Source: Calonectria ilicicola (lineage: Eukaryota > Ascomycota > Sordariomycetes > Hypocreales > Nectriaceae). Taken from it: 64,000 nt of DNA. The stretch covers positions 2,976,001-3,040,000 of the forward strand of contig CP085834.1 of assembly GCA_020809705.1 (NCBI GenBank), written 5' to 3'. The position numbers and the translations under genes are program-made. Shown piece by piece: positions 1 to 10,227 of the stretch (positions within the stretch are counted from its first letter, which is position 1; the number at the start of each line of letters is the position of its first letter). The notes beneath the pieces were generated by a model. The model was not told where the DNA came from. It ran no database searches and saw only the letters and a program-made list of their open reading frames with translations.

Positions 1-337
1 TGGGATCGGCCGTGCGTAACGCTGACAGTGCCATCCAGGCCGGGACGAGCGGAACCAGGTAATCCTCACGTATTCATTACATGCCTAATGCGATCCGTGT
101 TTTACAATGTCGGTGTTTACGATTACTTAATTTGTTTTAATACTCGGAGTATTCTCTTCTTGCACCTTATGTTGATCAATTCAAAGAAATTTGAGTGCAT
201 CGAGGATTGAGCCTCCGGGTCTTATTTGCTTCTGCTCTCAAAATGTTAACAACCACTCTATGCCAGCAATTATATCATGCATCTAGATACCAATAGTATT
301 TTCTATGGCTTTGTGGAAACGAAAACAAGGTATTCTG
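1..337. other. left-edge intergenic DNA
   Basis: Only short open frames without recognisable domains are seen here. It lies beyond the 3' end of the minus-strand F-box gene. I see no RNA gene or repeat. Confidence 0.5.
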
Positions 338-1747
338 CTATCCACTCTCTTCTAACTCCCCTCTTGCATGTCGTAGATAGATTGAGCCAAACTTTTCCTC
401 AATCTTGTGGAATTGACTGTGTCGGACAAACACTCCAAATAACCGTTCTTCAACGCTTTTAGTTGTAACCCAGTCGAAGAGTCTGCTATAGGTCTGCTTA
501 TTCAAGTTCTTTGCTTGATTGAGCTTGTCAAAGATGGGGGCTGGGAAGATTCTCCAAGAATCCCAGAAGACATAACCCAATTCTCGTAGCATGTAACACG
601 GGAACTGGTGCGTAATAGTGAGAATCATTTCAGGGCATCGTGGCCTGAAGATGTTGTAGCCGTAGCTGGGATATGATGGAGAGTCATTAGCCTCATGGTG
701 TGTAGCTTGAAATTCTTCTCGAGATGTGTAAGTCAGCGCGTCAGCGAGAAATGAACGTGCCCGTGGAGTATTTCTTCTGATAAACTCCATACGGTTTAGC
801 TTCGCAGACTGTGTAAACTGATAAATGGCTTCAAGGCCCAAAGAGGCCATAAAGTTGAGACTGAATCTAACCGCTCTCCTATTTTTACGAGAAAAAAGAT
901 GAAGATCGGTCTGACCTAATAAGTGAAAAGATCGCACAGTTTTAATTTCATAACCGGCGCTGGATAGATCTTGCGTGGGGCCTGAATTTTGGTTCAATCT
1001 ACATGTTGGCAACACAGGGACTTGCGCTTGAAGGGCTGCTTGAACCACATCATCTTCCATTTCAGCGAGGAATTCGCCATAAACGGATGAAAAATACTGA
1101 TGCACACAGGTCAATTCCTCCATTTCCCACGGATTAAGATGTGACAGGAATAGAAGACTCTGCAATTCTGCTGAATATACCGGCATTCCGGTAATTCGGT
1201 TGTCAGGGGGGAAGGCCTTGGAATATAACTCGAATCTTAGAAACGCCCTTTGCAATCTGATTTTTTCATTTATGGATATCTTAGCGGGTGCTGGCATTTG
1301 GAGGGATTGGGTTGAGTGCATGACTGGGTCATGCACCCTCTGGTCGAATGTTTCGAACCCTCGCATTGCCTTCATAAAGAAGCCATCTATCATGTGCGAA
1401 AGACGTGTATTTAGTCGACATATTTGGATCAGGTCAGACTTCGAGTTGGGAAATGTAAACGAGGCAGACTTGTCAAAGCATTCATCCAGAAGCAATTTGA
1501 CCTGTTCCATCCTCTCAGACGTATAACGGTCTGGTGGAACGCGGAGGATTGCAACAACAACTCGGAGGCTCTCAATGGGTAGAGAGTTTTTGATGGCATA
1601 TGAGAGGAAACGTTCTGGAGTCCTGGCAAAGAGCTGAAAGCACAGGGGTGATGCTGAGATGAGTCGATAAAGATCGCGAGGCGAATCTGTAGCTTGTAGG
1701 ACGAAAGTGAGGAGCTCTGCGGGCAATGTCTCAAATGATGGAGCCAT
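338..1747 (-). CDS. F-box-like domain protein
   Basis: An uninterrupted frame of 469 residues starts at the ATG at 1745-1747. The N-terminus (about residues 4-45, FETLPAELLTFVLQ then SPRDLYRLISASPLCFQLF) has the leucine/proline pattern of a fungal F-box, the Skp1-binding part of SCF ubiquitin ligases. The remaining roughly 420 residues are helical-looking with no leucine-rich or WD repeats that I can recognise, so the substrate-binding part is unknown. Many filamentous fungi carry large lineage-specific families of such proteins. No signal peptide or membrane segment is seen. The F-box call rests on the short motif and its N-terminal position. The cellular target cannot be predicted. Confidence 0.7.
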   Translation of the reverse strand: MAPSFETLPAELLTFVLQATDSPRDLYRLISASPLCFQLFARTPERFLSYAIKNSLPIESLRVVVAILRVPPDRYTSERMEQVKLLLDECFDKSASFTFPNSKSDLIQICRLNTRLSHMIDGFFMKAMRGFETFDQRVHDPVMHSTQSLQMPAPAKISINEKIRLQRAFLRFELYSKAFPPDNRITGMPVYSAELQSLLFLSHLNPWEMEELTCVHQYFSSVYGEFLAEMEDDVVQAALQAQVPVLPTCRLNQNSGPTQDLSSAGYEIKTVRSFHLLGQTDLHLFSRKNRRAVRFSLNFMASLGLEAIYQFTQSAKLNRMEFIRRNTPRARSFLADALTYTSREEFQATHHEANDSPSYPSYGYNIFRPRCPEMILTITHQFPCYMLRELGYVFWDSWRIFPAPIFDKLNQAKNLNKQTYSRLFDWVTTKSVEERLFGVFVRHSQFHKIEEKFGSIYLRHARGELEESG

Positions 1748-2958
1748 AGTCAGTTATTGCGAGCGCTCTTTGGGAAACCGAGATGTGAAGGGACAAAATC
1801 AAGGATTAACTGGATAAACTGTGGCTTTGCATGAAGGTGAAAGAGATTTATCTCACGGGCGCACTCAAGGCCATGTCATTTTTTTTTCCAGATGTGCAAT
1901 GTTGGTTCATGTAAGCAACCCCTCCTCAACTGACCCCCACGTGACTTTTGCTGCCAAAAGACGTCATGTCTACATGCTTAGATAATCGTCACGGGTAGTT
2001 GGTTGAGGGGATGCTCTGTTGACAAGGATCCCGTCCTCTCTCCAAGTTCTTCAGTAAGGGGGCATGGGTTGTACCTGGCCAGTGTAAAACTAATCTGCCA
2101 AGAATGTAGATTGTTTAAACACGACCATTTCCCCCATGTTCCATAGAGTCTATAGTCCACGGATTCCACGGTCTTCACGGAGCTCTCGGGCGTCGCTCAA
2201 GCGCGACCGTGTTATCATGGAAGACTGGATATGATACTTGTTTAAAAGAGCTCTGGCGCCAATTTGACGCGTCAGTCTCGAAAAGAAGCCCCTCACGTCA
2301 TCAAAATCATCAACCGCGACATTAATATTTCTAGCCTTTGGTTGATAAATGTAGTTCTCCTCAGGATTAATTCATAACTCGTTGTGTATTGATGTATCGG
2401 CCACCAAATGTGTCGTGCTAAAAGGCACGAAGAGAAATGATAAAGCAAATTAGGGCCCCTGGGTGTGATCCATCCTTTACACTAAAACTGTCCTGCTTTC
2501 AACGCCCTACGAGTGGCTTGTGAGTCGCCAACTCGCTTATATGAAAATGCATGAGCGAACCTGATCATATTCGGCACGCACAATGTTCACTTACAAGCGC
2601 ACCGGAATCGTAGTCCTTACCAACCGGCATGTTAACCGGTTCATGGGCTCCACTTCGCCATTACTTGCCTATTTGAGCTAGTCAGCCAATCATTTTCTAC
2701 ACCAAGCGTGGGTCATTGAGACAAGATACCGGATGAGAAGGTGTGTAGTCCAATACATGCTCTCAGTAGCGACCCGGCAGGTAGCCGAGCCAAGTTGAAG
2801 TCTTATATGACCAGTCCATCTTTGTCTTTTGTTCATCATATTCAGTCTGTGCAGACGAGTTCCCTATTGACTGCGATTCCCTTGTTCTGAGACAACCACC
2901 ACCCTCACTCAAAGATCCAAGCACACACTTGATCGTGCGACGACAAGCCTCTCCTACG
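1748..2958. other. divergent intergenic region, F-box gene / arginase-like gene
   Basis: This 1.2 kb stretch separates two divergently transcribed genes and must hold both promoters. A CACGTG core lies near 1938-1945 and an AACCGGTT palindrome near 2634-2641. I see no convincing TATA box and no coding frame of quality. Confidence 0.4.
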
Positions 2959-3885
2959 ATGGCTCTGAAATTTCGGTCCATCACCCTGATCTCCTCGCCG
3001 TATCATGTGGGCCTGCGCGACGTTGCCGTTGGGGCTGGACCAGCCCACCTTGGACGTCGTGGAATCGTCAATGCCATCCGCGAACATGGCATTCCCGTTG
3101 ACGAGGTTGAAGTCCCAGCCGTCCGCAACGATTTCGAAGGTGATATCGCCCGAAGTTTCGAAATCTTTCGGCGCACCTCTACATTGGTCCGGCAAGCACA
3201 CGAAAAGTCGGCCTTCCCTCTTGTCCTTGCCGGAAATTGCAGCTCGAGTGTTGGTGTCTTTTCTGGCCTTGCTGGCGCGATGGGCGAGCCGAATCACAAC
3301 CTAGCTTGCGTGTGGTTTGATGCCCATGATGATTTCAACACTCCTGATACAATCACAAGTGGCTACTTCGACTCTATGCCCATTGCGATGCTTGGTAATC
3401 TCTGTTTCAAGTCGATGCTTGCAACAGTGCCAGGATATTTCCCTCTCAACCTAGAGCGGCTTATCCACGTCGGAATGCGAGACGTCAATGAGATTGAAAG
3501 GCAACATGTGGAAGAAGCCGGTCTCTCAGTGGTCTGGGGTGACGAAGAGAATAAAGTAGACTTTGATGATGGATTGGCGGGGTTCTTGAATAAGAAGAAC
3601 TTTGCCGGGCAACCAACCATGGTTCATTTTGATGTAGATAGTCTGGACACTTCCATTGGGAAAGCCAACAGATTCGCTGCTCCGGGGGGGCTGAAGGAGC
3701 AAGATCTAATCAACTGTCTCGAGAGGCTAGCGGTCACGACGACCCCGATGTCCTTCACTATTGCCTCCTTTGATCCTAGCTTTGATGGGGCAGACAACAT
3801 TGCTGATGTGGCAATCCGGGGCGTTTCAGCTTTCATCAAGTGCTTGAAGGAAAAGTCGATAATTGTTCCAGATGAGGGGAACTAG
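2959..3885 (+). CDS. arginase/ureohydrolase-fold protein, paralog 1
   Basis: The protein has 308 residues and no intron. The start is the ATG at 2959, because upstream in-frame codons include no ATG. The ureohydrolase fold is shown by WFDAHDD (metal ligands D121, H123, D125) and HFDVDSLD (D225, D227, D230). The first canonical ligand motif, GGDHS in arginase, is replaced by GNCSS at residues 92-96, so the usual His is Ser. Members of the superfamily hydrolyse arginine, agmatine, guanidinobutyrate or formiminoglutamate with a binuclear Mn centre. With one ligand changed, the substrate and even the activity are open. It is followed on the same strand by a Zn2Cys6 regulator and a second paralog at 7255, which suggests a shared pathway. 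It is probably cytosolic, as no signal peptide is seen. Confidence 0.85.
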   Translation: MALKFRSITLISSPYHVGLRDVAVGAGPAHLGRRGIVNAIREHGIPVDEVEVPAVRNDFEGDIARSFEIFRRTSTLVRQAHEKSAFPLVLAGNCSSSVGVFSGLAGAMGEPNHNLACVWFDAHDDFNTPDTITSGYFDSMPIAMLGNLCFKSMLATVPGYFPLNLERLIHVGMRDVNEIERQHVEEAGLSVVWGDEENKVDFDDGLAGFLNKKNFAGQPTMVHFDVDSLDTSIGKANRFAAPGGLKEQDLINCLERLAVTTTPMSFTIASFDPSFDGADNIADVAIRGVSAFIKCLKEKSIIVPDEGN

Positions 3886-4573
3886 AGATAACAGCATATT
3901 AAAAAGAAAGGAAAGAAATAAAAAAGCTATTGATGTATGACCAGGGATCTTGTTCGGCAGCTGATTGCTCGAGCATCAAGACTAAGTGATATTAGCCAAG
4001 ATTGATGCTGGTTTCAAATGACCCCATATCTTTTCATGTGATCATCAATTAAGCTCCGGAGCTAATTTTGTGACATGCCACTTGAGCCTGGAGGTCGATT
4101 GTCTGAAATTCCCGTCCTTGGTGATGTGAGGTTGGGTCGAGTGCATTTGGGGCCGACAGTAGAGCTTCAGGATAAACCTTCCAACTCTATATGGAGGCAT
4201 CGCATGCACTATCTGAGTTTTCCACTCACTCAACTTGCCACATGTCGTAGACACTTGGAACCATCCCCGTCGCCGCCGTGACTAGTGCCAGTCTAATATG
4301 TAAACAACGGGGCACCATCTCGGAAGCGGGGCATCTAAAATTTCTGGAGACAGTCGTGTTGAATTGCGATTCACAACCCACCACCTCCTCCACCTGCACG
4401 CATCCTACCGCGACGCGCATAGCTGCACAGGCACCACGTGTCGAGGTGATCCAGGCGTCCTTGGATTGCAAGCCCTGCCCACTCCGCCTCTAGGCGGTAG
4501 CTCGTGCCTGTGGCCAATCGAACAAGGGACACATAGTTAACGTGCGGCTGTTCCCAACTCGGGAAACCTCAAG
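3886..4573. other. intergenic, arginase-like paralog 1 to Zn2Cys6 regulator
   Basis: About 690 bp that should contain the regulator's promoter. A CACGTG palindrome is present near 4436-4441. No other feature is supported. Confidence 0.4.
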
Positions 4574-6597
4574 ATGGCCTCTGAATTGCCCCGTAAATCT
4601 CGCAATGGATGCCTCAGATGTAAAGCAAAAAAGGTATGTCAGACATGATGAGTTTGGAATGGCAAATTTGACTGCTGTGCTAAAACTTGCCAACGAAGAC
4701 CAAATGCGACGAAAAAAAGCCGGCCTGCTCTCGGTGTGAGAACCGTGGATACCAGTGTCCTGGCTACGCTCTCAATGTCCGATGGTCGCAGAAGCATCAG
4801 GTTTCGATGCAAAGAAACGTCTCAAAGGAACCTGCAGCAAAACATTCACAGGCTCCGTTGGTGGGTGGCAGTGACAATGTAATTCCGCAACGCAGCCCCA
4901 AAGTCGGTGTTACAGCACCGCCAATGGACTCAAGAGACACAATCCAACAGGCTAACCAAGATTCCCATTTATTGGACTGGGTTCCTTCTCTTAGCCAATG
5001 CGGCGCATGTGATCTTTTAGAGGGGGCTCCGCAAGAAGTGCCACCGCCATCATTCACAGCCTTCGACCTGGACCTGGGGTTATTTCTAGATTTTGATGCT
5101 GAAACAGGATATGACTTTGCTTTGGCTGGTTTTTCTTGCAGTCCGCTTGAACAATATCCCGATGCAGACCTTCCCGGCAACCCCCAGTGCCCTACCCAAG
5201 GGAACCAAAACGAGAGAACCACCCCGAGCACAGCCGGTCTACTACTTGGACCATGCAACCCAACTGATCTCTCCGATCTTCTGGCGGATACTCCCCTTAG
5301 CCCCAGCCGTCCACAAGAACCTTTCGATGTATCTTCTGCACTTGTGACCTACTTTTTTAAGGAGGTTATCCCATTGTATTGTACTTGGGATAATTCTTCC
5401 AACTTGCTACGTATTTTACTACAGGACATGTGGCAATCTTCTGGTGCACTATACCATACTCTGCAAAGTATGGCAGCAGTAGCTCTCTCGTCAAACTTTT
5501 CCTCTTTAGCAGCAGCAGCTAGAGGTCACCATATACGCGCACTTCAATATCTCCAGGGCGGGCCCGTATCGAGTATTTGCGACAATGCTAAGCCGCTGGC
5601 CATCTTCTTGCTAGGCCATACTTCGAGCTGGTTCGACCCAAACGATCTAGCCACTAATAGATTTAATGAGGCTCGTAAATCGGCCAATTCCTTGACTTCT
5701 CTCGCAACCAATAGCTTGGCAAAGGTGTTTTTAGATGAAGCACTGGATTATTGGGCAATGCTTCTCGCTTTCCTGACCGATGACACTGGCATGGAGGTGA
5801 TGAACCATCCCACTTCCATCGACCCTACACGTCCTGTTGAAGGAATGAAAACCAATGTTCCCCATCCTTGGAATGGTATTTCACGTGAAGTGGTGAAGAT
5901 GTTAACTGACACAGGGCGTCTGATATTTCGTGTCAAGAAGCATCTTTCTACTGCTACATTCACCCATGACAGAGACATGGGAGTCTTCGATGATGCGCTG
6001 CAGGAAGCTCATCTTATTGAGAAACGCCTTCTATCGTTCAGGGTGGCCGATAGCCCGTACATCCAAGATACAGGAGACCCTAAATCACCTCTGAAGCATT
6101 TTTCACTGATGGACGATGCATTTCGCTACACGGGTCTTTTACAACTTTATCGGATATTCCCAGATTTGCTTTCCATAAAACACCAGTCTTTTGATAAAGA
6201 GAATAAGATATGCCCTCAGGTTATATCTCAGCTGTCAACAAGACGGGAGAGAAACGAGTGGCTAACCAACCTGGCCATGAATATCCTTGGAATCCTCCAA
6301 CAAGTCCCGTTCGATTCGGGAACACAATGTATTCAACCTTTTATCCTAGTAGCCGTTTCTAGTGAACTGCGTTGCGACACTCCTAACACAGTCAACTCGC
6401 GTTCTATCAACATAGCGAGATCTCGGAACTTTATCAGATCTCGCTTATCCGCATTCACACATATACTTCCTCTTCGCAAATCCGACCAGCAATACCAACT
6501 CGTGAACTGTATCTGGGCTGCCATTGACTCTGGAGATCAAGACGTTTACTGGATGGATGTGGCTTTTCGGATGAGACTGAGCACCATCATGGGCTAA
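4574..6597 (+). CDS. Zn2Cys6 transcription factor between two arginase-like genes
   Basis: Two exons, 4574-4633 and 4699-6597, joined across a 65-nt GT-AG intron, encode 652 residues. The intron lies inside the zinc cluster. Only the spliced form restores C-x2-C-x6-C-x6-C-x2-C-x6-C (CLRC, then KAKKTK, then CDEKKPACSRC and ENRGYQC), which supports the model. The middle and C-terminal part (about residues 235-640) looks like the fungal-specific Fungal_trans_2 type of regulatory domain, with a helical YHTLQSMAAVALSS segment followed by RGHHIRALQYLQ. This architecture is shared with ARCA/Arg81-like regulators of amino acid use, but that is a family resemblance and not a proof. It is nuclear by class. 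Its position between two arginase-fold paralogs on the same strand makes a pathway-specific regulator plausible. Confidence 0.88.
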
Positions 6598-7254
6598 CGT
6601 GATGTGCCTGAGCGCATGACGCTTGGTTTCACTTAAAATAGATGAGATAAATATATGTCGCAACACGCCCGCTAATACCATAAACACATCCAAGAGGAAG
6701 TTGCATGCGTTACTGTTTCTTTCTAGCCGTAGATCCATTGTCTTTAATCTATACCCCCCGAAAAACTAGATTATGTATCTGATTGTAATACTCTGTTAAG
6801 GTTCCTAAAAAGTGTGCGAAGTAAAAAGAGACGCCAAGCAAGGGCTTTCAATGTGAGATTGGTTTTGTCGGTACAAGCCAAATAAGACTGAACCAAGGAC
6901 CACCGTTTCGTTAGAGAATATGATCTAAAGAGTTATCAGTGGACCAGGAACTCATAATTGGCATACTTAGTTGTATTGATGCAGAACCGCAATCTAGTTT
7001 TCTTTACGGCCTGTTCGTCTATGATCAAGGACAGGTGCGATTATCGCTTCACTCACCTTTAGAGGCTTAGCTTTTATGGCAAGAGCCCTAAACCTGAGAC
7101 TGGCCTGACTAACATAGTTCACTGGTCAACTTGTACCAACATAAAAGGGGGCTTGCGGAAATTTCTGCCATTTAAATTCCTGCTTCTTTTTCTTCCTCCT
7201 TACAAATCACTTCATATTTCCTCAATTTTCTATCCAATACGCCAGAACTACACG
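6598..7254. other. intergenic with promoter of arginase-like paralog 2
   Basis: About 650 bp between the regulator's stop and the next ATG. Apart from the TATA-like site listed separately and a pyrimidine-rich leader just before 7255, nothing is recognised. Confidence 0.4.
7141..7151 (+). promoter_or_regulatory. TATA-like element upstream of arginase-like paralog 2
   Basis: ATAAAAGGGGG lies about 105 bp before the ATG at 7255 and is followed by a CT-rich leader (near 7185-7240), the usual arrangement of a fungal core promoter. Confidence 0.45.
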
Positions 7255-8313
7255 ATGGCCGAATTCAACGTTGAACCTGGCTGCAGCCTTGGTTGCTTTG
7301 ATAGCATACGTCATATTTTTTATGAACAAAACCACAGCTTTCCCCTTCTTTCAGATGTTGCAAGAGCCAATTCATCTGCTTTATCGCAACCTACTATCGT
7401 CTTCAAAACTGTCACCGCAATTATTTCACCATATCACATGGGCGCTCGCGATACCGAAGTGGCATGCGGCCCAACTGCCTTGATTCGTGCCGGCCTTCTA
7501 GATGCACTGCGAGATCTAGGACTCGTAGTATACGAGGTCTTTATCGAGCCGGTAGATGATTTCGAGGGCGAAATCGGGAAGAGCTTTGAGCTCCACCGAA
7601 GGGCATCCAAAGCCACAACTAAGGCAATAGAGGCGAGCTCATTTCCTCTCATACTTTCCGGCAACAGCAGTACGACGGTTGGAGTTATGGCTGGTGTGGC
7701 AAATACCTACCTCTACCGATCTGTGAATGAGTTACCTGGATGTGTTTGGTTTGATGCTCATGACGACTACAATATTCCGGACACAATCCTGAGCTGCTAT
7801 CTGGATGCCATGGGTGTTGCCATGTTGGAAGGCCAGGCCTGGAAAGCATTGCTTCGAACCATCCCCGGCTTCCAGCCGCTTGACCTCCGACGAAAGTTTA
7901 TTCACTGTGGTATGCGTGATGTCACTGAGGAACAACGAGCTCGGGTCATAAAAGCCGGTTTCCCAGTGGTCTGGGGCAGCACACTGGAGAAGGTGGATTT
8001 CAACGGCGAGCTTCGCTCACTGTTGATTGAGAAAGGCGCTTCCCCCAGAGTGGTCCACCTAGACCTAGACTGCCTTGACACATCTGTTGGTATTGCGAAT
8101 AAGTTTGCGGCGCCAGGTGGTATGTCAAAGGAGGAACTTGTGAAGTGTTTGGACATGTTGCCGGGAAAGTGTTGGCCTTTGTCGCTTACAGTTGCTTCTT
8201 ACGATCCTTCGTGTGACCCTGATGGTAAAATTCCTCCTGTAGCTATTATGGGCTTGGTATCATTTTTCCAGAGCCTGAAAAGATTTGGCGTGTTGGCTCC
8301 AAAGTCGGGGTAG
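7255..8313 (+). CDS. arginase/ureohydrolase-fold protein, paralog 2
   Basis: The 352-residue frame starts at the ATG at 7255 (context CACGATGGCC). The frame is open further upstream but has no better start. From about residue 45 it aligns by eye along its whole length with the 2959-3885 protein (ISPYHMGARD against SSPYHVGLRD). Ligand motifs are WFDAHDDYNIPD (D167, H169, D171) and HLDLDCLDT (D270, D272, D275). GNSST at 136-140 replaces GGDHS, so the first metal-binding His is again Ser. The 44-residue N-terminal extension, with two Cys near residues 10-14, has no counterpart in paralog 1 and could be a targeting or regulatory addition, or reflect a mis-set start. It is a tandem duplicate by position, but diverged enough that distinct substrates are possible. 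Confidence 0.83.
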   Translation: MAEFNVEPGCSLGCFDSIRHIFYEQNHSFPLLSDVARANSSALSQPTIVFKTVTAIISPYHMGARDTEVACGPTALIRAGLLDALRDLGLVVYEVFIEPVDDFEGEIGKSFELHRRASKATTKAIEASSFPLILSGNSSTTVGVMAGVANTYLYRSVNELPGCVWFDAHDDYNIPDTILSCYLDAMGVAMLEGQAWKALLRTIPGFQPLDLRRKFIHCGMRDVTEEQRARVIKAGFPVVWGSTLEKVDFNGELRSLLIEKGASPRVVHLDLDCLDTSVGIANKFAAPGGMSKEELVKCLDMLPGKCWPLSLTVASYDPSCDPDGKIPPVAIMGLVSFFQSLKRFGVLAPKSG

Positions 8314-9117
8314 GATGCCATTACTTAGACAGTTGTGTCGTAGTCTATAGGGGCAGCAAATATTACAAATACAATGCAGGAGACGAATAATAGGCGGGAT
8401 CATGATTTACGCTAGCAGATTCAATGTTTGACATTTATCAATAATCGACTCATAACATCTAATTTCAGTAATTTTTCCCGAGCGCAAGTCGAATTGACAA
8501 GAACGTGACCCGGCAACCGGAAGGGCGGCAGACAGCGCGATACCATCCAACGCTAGTAGCTCTGAAACTAAGTTCGACGAAATGTTCCTCAACCGACCGG
8601 CTCACATCCGGGGCCGGTATATATCGGATAAAAGTGGAATACGAGGTCCGGCAACCTGACGCCCTGGTTGAAATCAAAGAATACTGGCGAGATTAATATT
8701 TTTCATTTATTTCAATAGAATTAATAGATGACCTTGAAAATCCCAGGTGTGGAGTAATGGAGAAGGGATCGTCGGTCAGATTGGAAGGATGCTCACTACG
8801 TAGCGACGTGGGTGGTGCGCTCTGAAGACACAATTGGAAAAACTTGACAGATATTATCAAGCCATTTGCAGTGTTAATAAAATGGAAATAATGGTGTGTA
8901 TACCAATTCTTGGTCAAAGCTTGGTAACAAAAATATATACTACAAATGCCATTACATATACATTCCGTCCGTTGCTCTTAATTGTTGTTTTCGACGTAGC
9001 TAACAAATAACCTCTATTGCCCACCACAACTTTATGGTATATTTACATCTTCGTACAGAATATCCTTGATTGATAATCCAGAGTCAAATAAACCCCGATA
9101 TATGGCAAAATTGACAA
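8314..9117. other. convergent intergenic region
   Basis: An 800-bp AT-rich gap between the 3' ends of arginase-like paralog 2 (+) and the PQ-loop gene (-). It probably holds only 3' untranslated sequence. No coding, RNA or repeat feature is supported. Confidence 0.4.
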
Positions 9118-10227
9118 TTAAGCCCTCGGGGAAGCTTGTTCACTGCCTGAATATTTTCGGAACTGAGCGAAAATAATCAGGTCTTCCGCAACAGTACCTA
9201 GTGATCCAAGACACCAAGGAATGGCAGCAAGAAGGTAATCTCTTTCTTGAGAGTATGTTAACAGACTGATAAAATATGTCACATTCCCCATCATCGAAAG
9301 TAGAAAGAAAAGAATTGCTAAACCTGTAGTATGTTAGTACCTACAATTTCTAGTGCCATCAGAGCAATTACCTTCACATGACCTTTCCCGATAATTTTTC
9401 ATGATTTGAGGGATACGAGCACTGGTCGAGCGTTGGCTTAGTTCTCAGAGTCTGAGGGGTGAGCAACTAACCACAGATAACAGATTGAACTGGAATATCC
9501 CAACATAATGCCAATTGCTTGTGCAATACTTTCAGAACTCGGTCTAACATCTTGAGCATCTGGCTCAGCAGTATCCCACAGTCCCAGTTGAAAAGAAACA
9601 AGCCAACCAACACATCCAACAGCACAGACCGCGAGGAGACTCAGAGAGTTGGAGAGCCAGGGGCTCATCTTCAGCCTTGCATTGGGGTTGCTGGGATCAT
9701 TTCGATGATCTTGATCCGGCTGCTGCAGAAGCGGTCTCTGTTCTGAAGAGTTTACAGGTCCTCCCAGGGATTCAGATTCGGTGTGAATCTTGTAGTAGAA
9801 GCATTGGCCGATGAGAATCACATCGGAGATGCAAAAGTAGCCCGCTAACGCGATAGCCGTGGGCGCAAGGCGTGTTAGCAAGGTGCCTAGAAGGAATCAG
9901 ATTATCTGCTTGGTCGATACGACCCCGAATGAACACCCACCTATAAAGTTCATCGAGTCTCCCGCGAGCCAGATGAACAAAAACGTCATGCTAAGGCCAT
10001 CGGCCTTTCCACTTTTATAATTAGCATGAAGTTGGGGCACCTGAAACAGTGTCAGTGTATATTTGGCAACCTTCGATTAGGTTATAATTCCAGTACAAAC
10101 GACATACCAGAACCGTGATCCAAGCTGCGAGACTAATGCTGCCGAAAATACCCGAGATTATTTCAGTCTGGGGCAGTGAGCCTTTCATGATGCTCAGCAT
10201 AATGCCAGCAGACATCATGAGATGCAA
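9118..10227 (-). CDS. PQ-loop repeat membrane protein (Ypq/PQLC2-like)
   Basis: Five exons on the minus strand (10227-10108, 10040-9941, 9886-9472, 9421-9372, 9323-9118) encode 296 residues, with all junction phases consistent. Two PQ-loop repeats are visible. The first spans about residues 25-75 (GIFGSISLAAWITVL, VPQLHANYKSGKADGLS, then a WLAGDSMNF segment). The second is near residues 205-260 (CARIPQIMKNY, then LFFLLSMMGNVTYF). About seven hydrophobic helices are expected. Yeast Ypq1-3 and human PQLC2 of this family export cationic amino acids (Arg, Lys, His) across the vacuolar or lysosomal membrane. The gene converges with arginase-like paralog 2, so storage-pool arginine or a related guanidino compound is an attractive shared theme, though inferred. 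The first Met is followed by other in-frame Mets, so the start may shift by a few codons. Confidence 0.85.

Noticed and set aside
7271..7483. Alternative hydrophobic N-terminus in another frame of arginase-like paralog 2
   Set aside because: It has no ATG at the start of the frame and no splice route into the enzyme frame.
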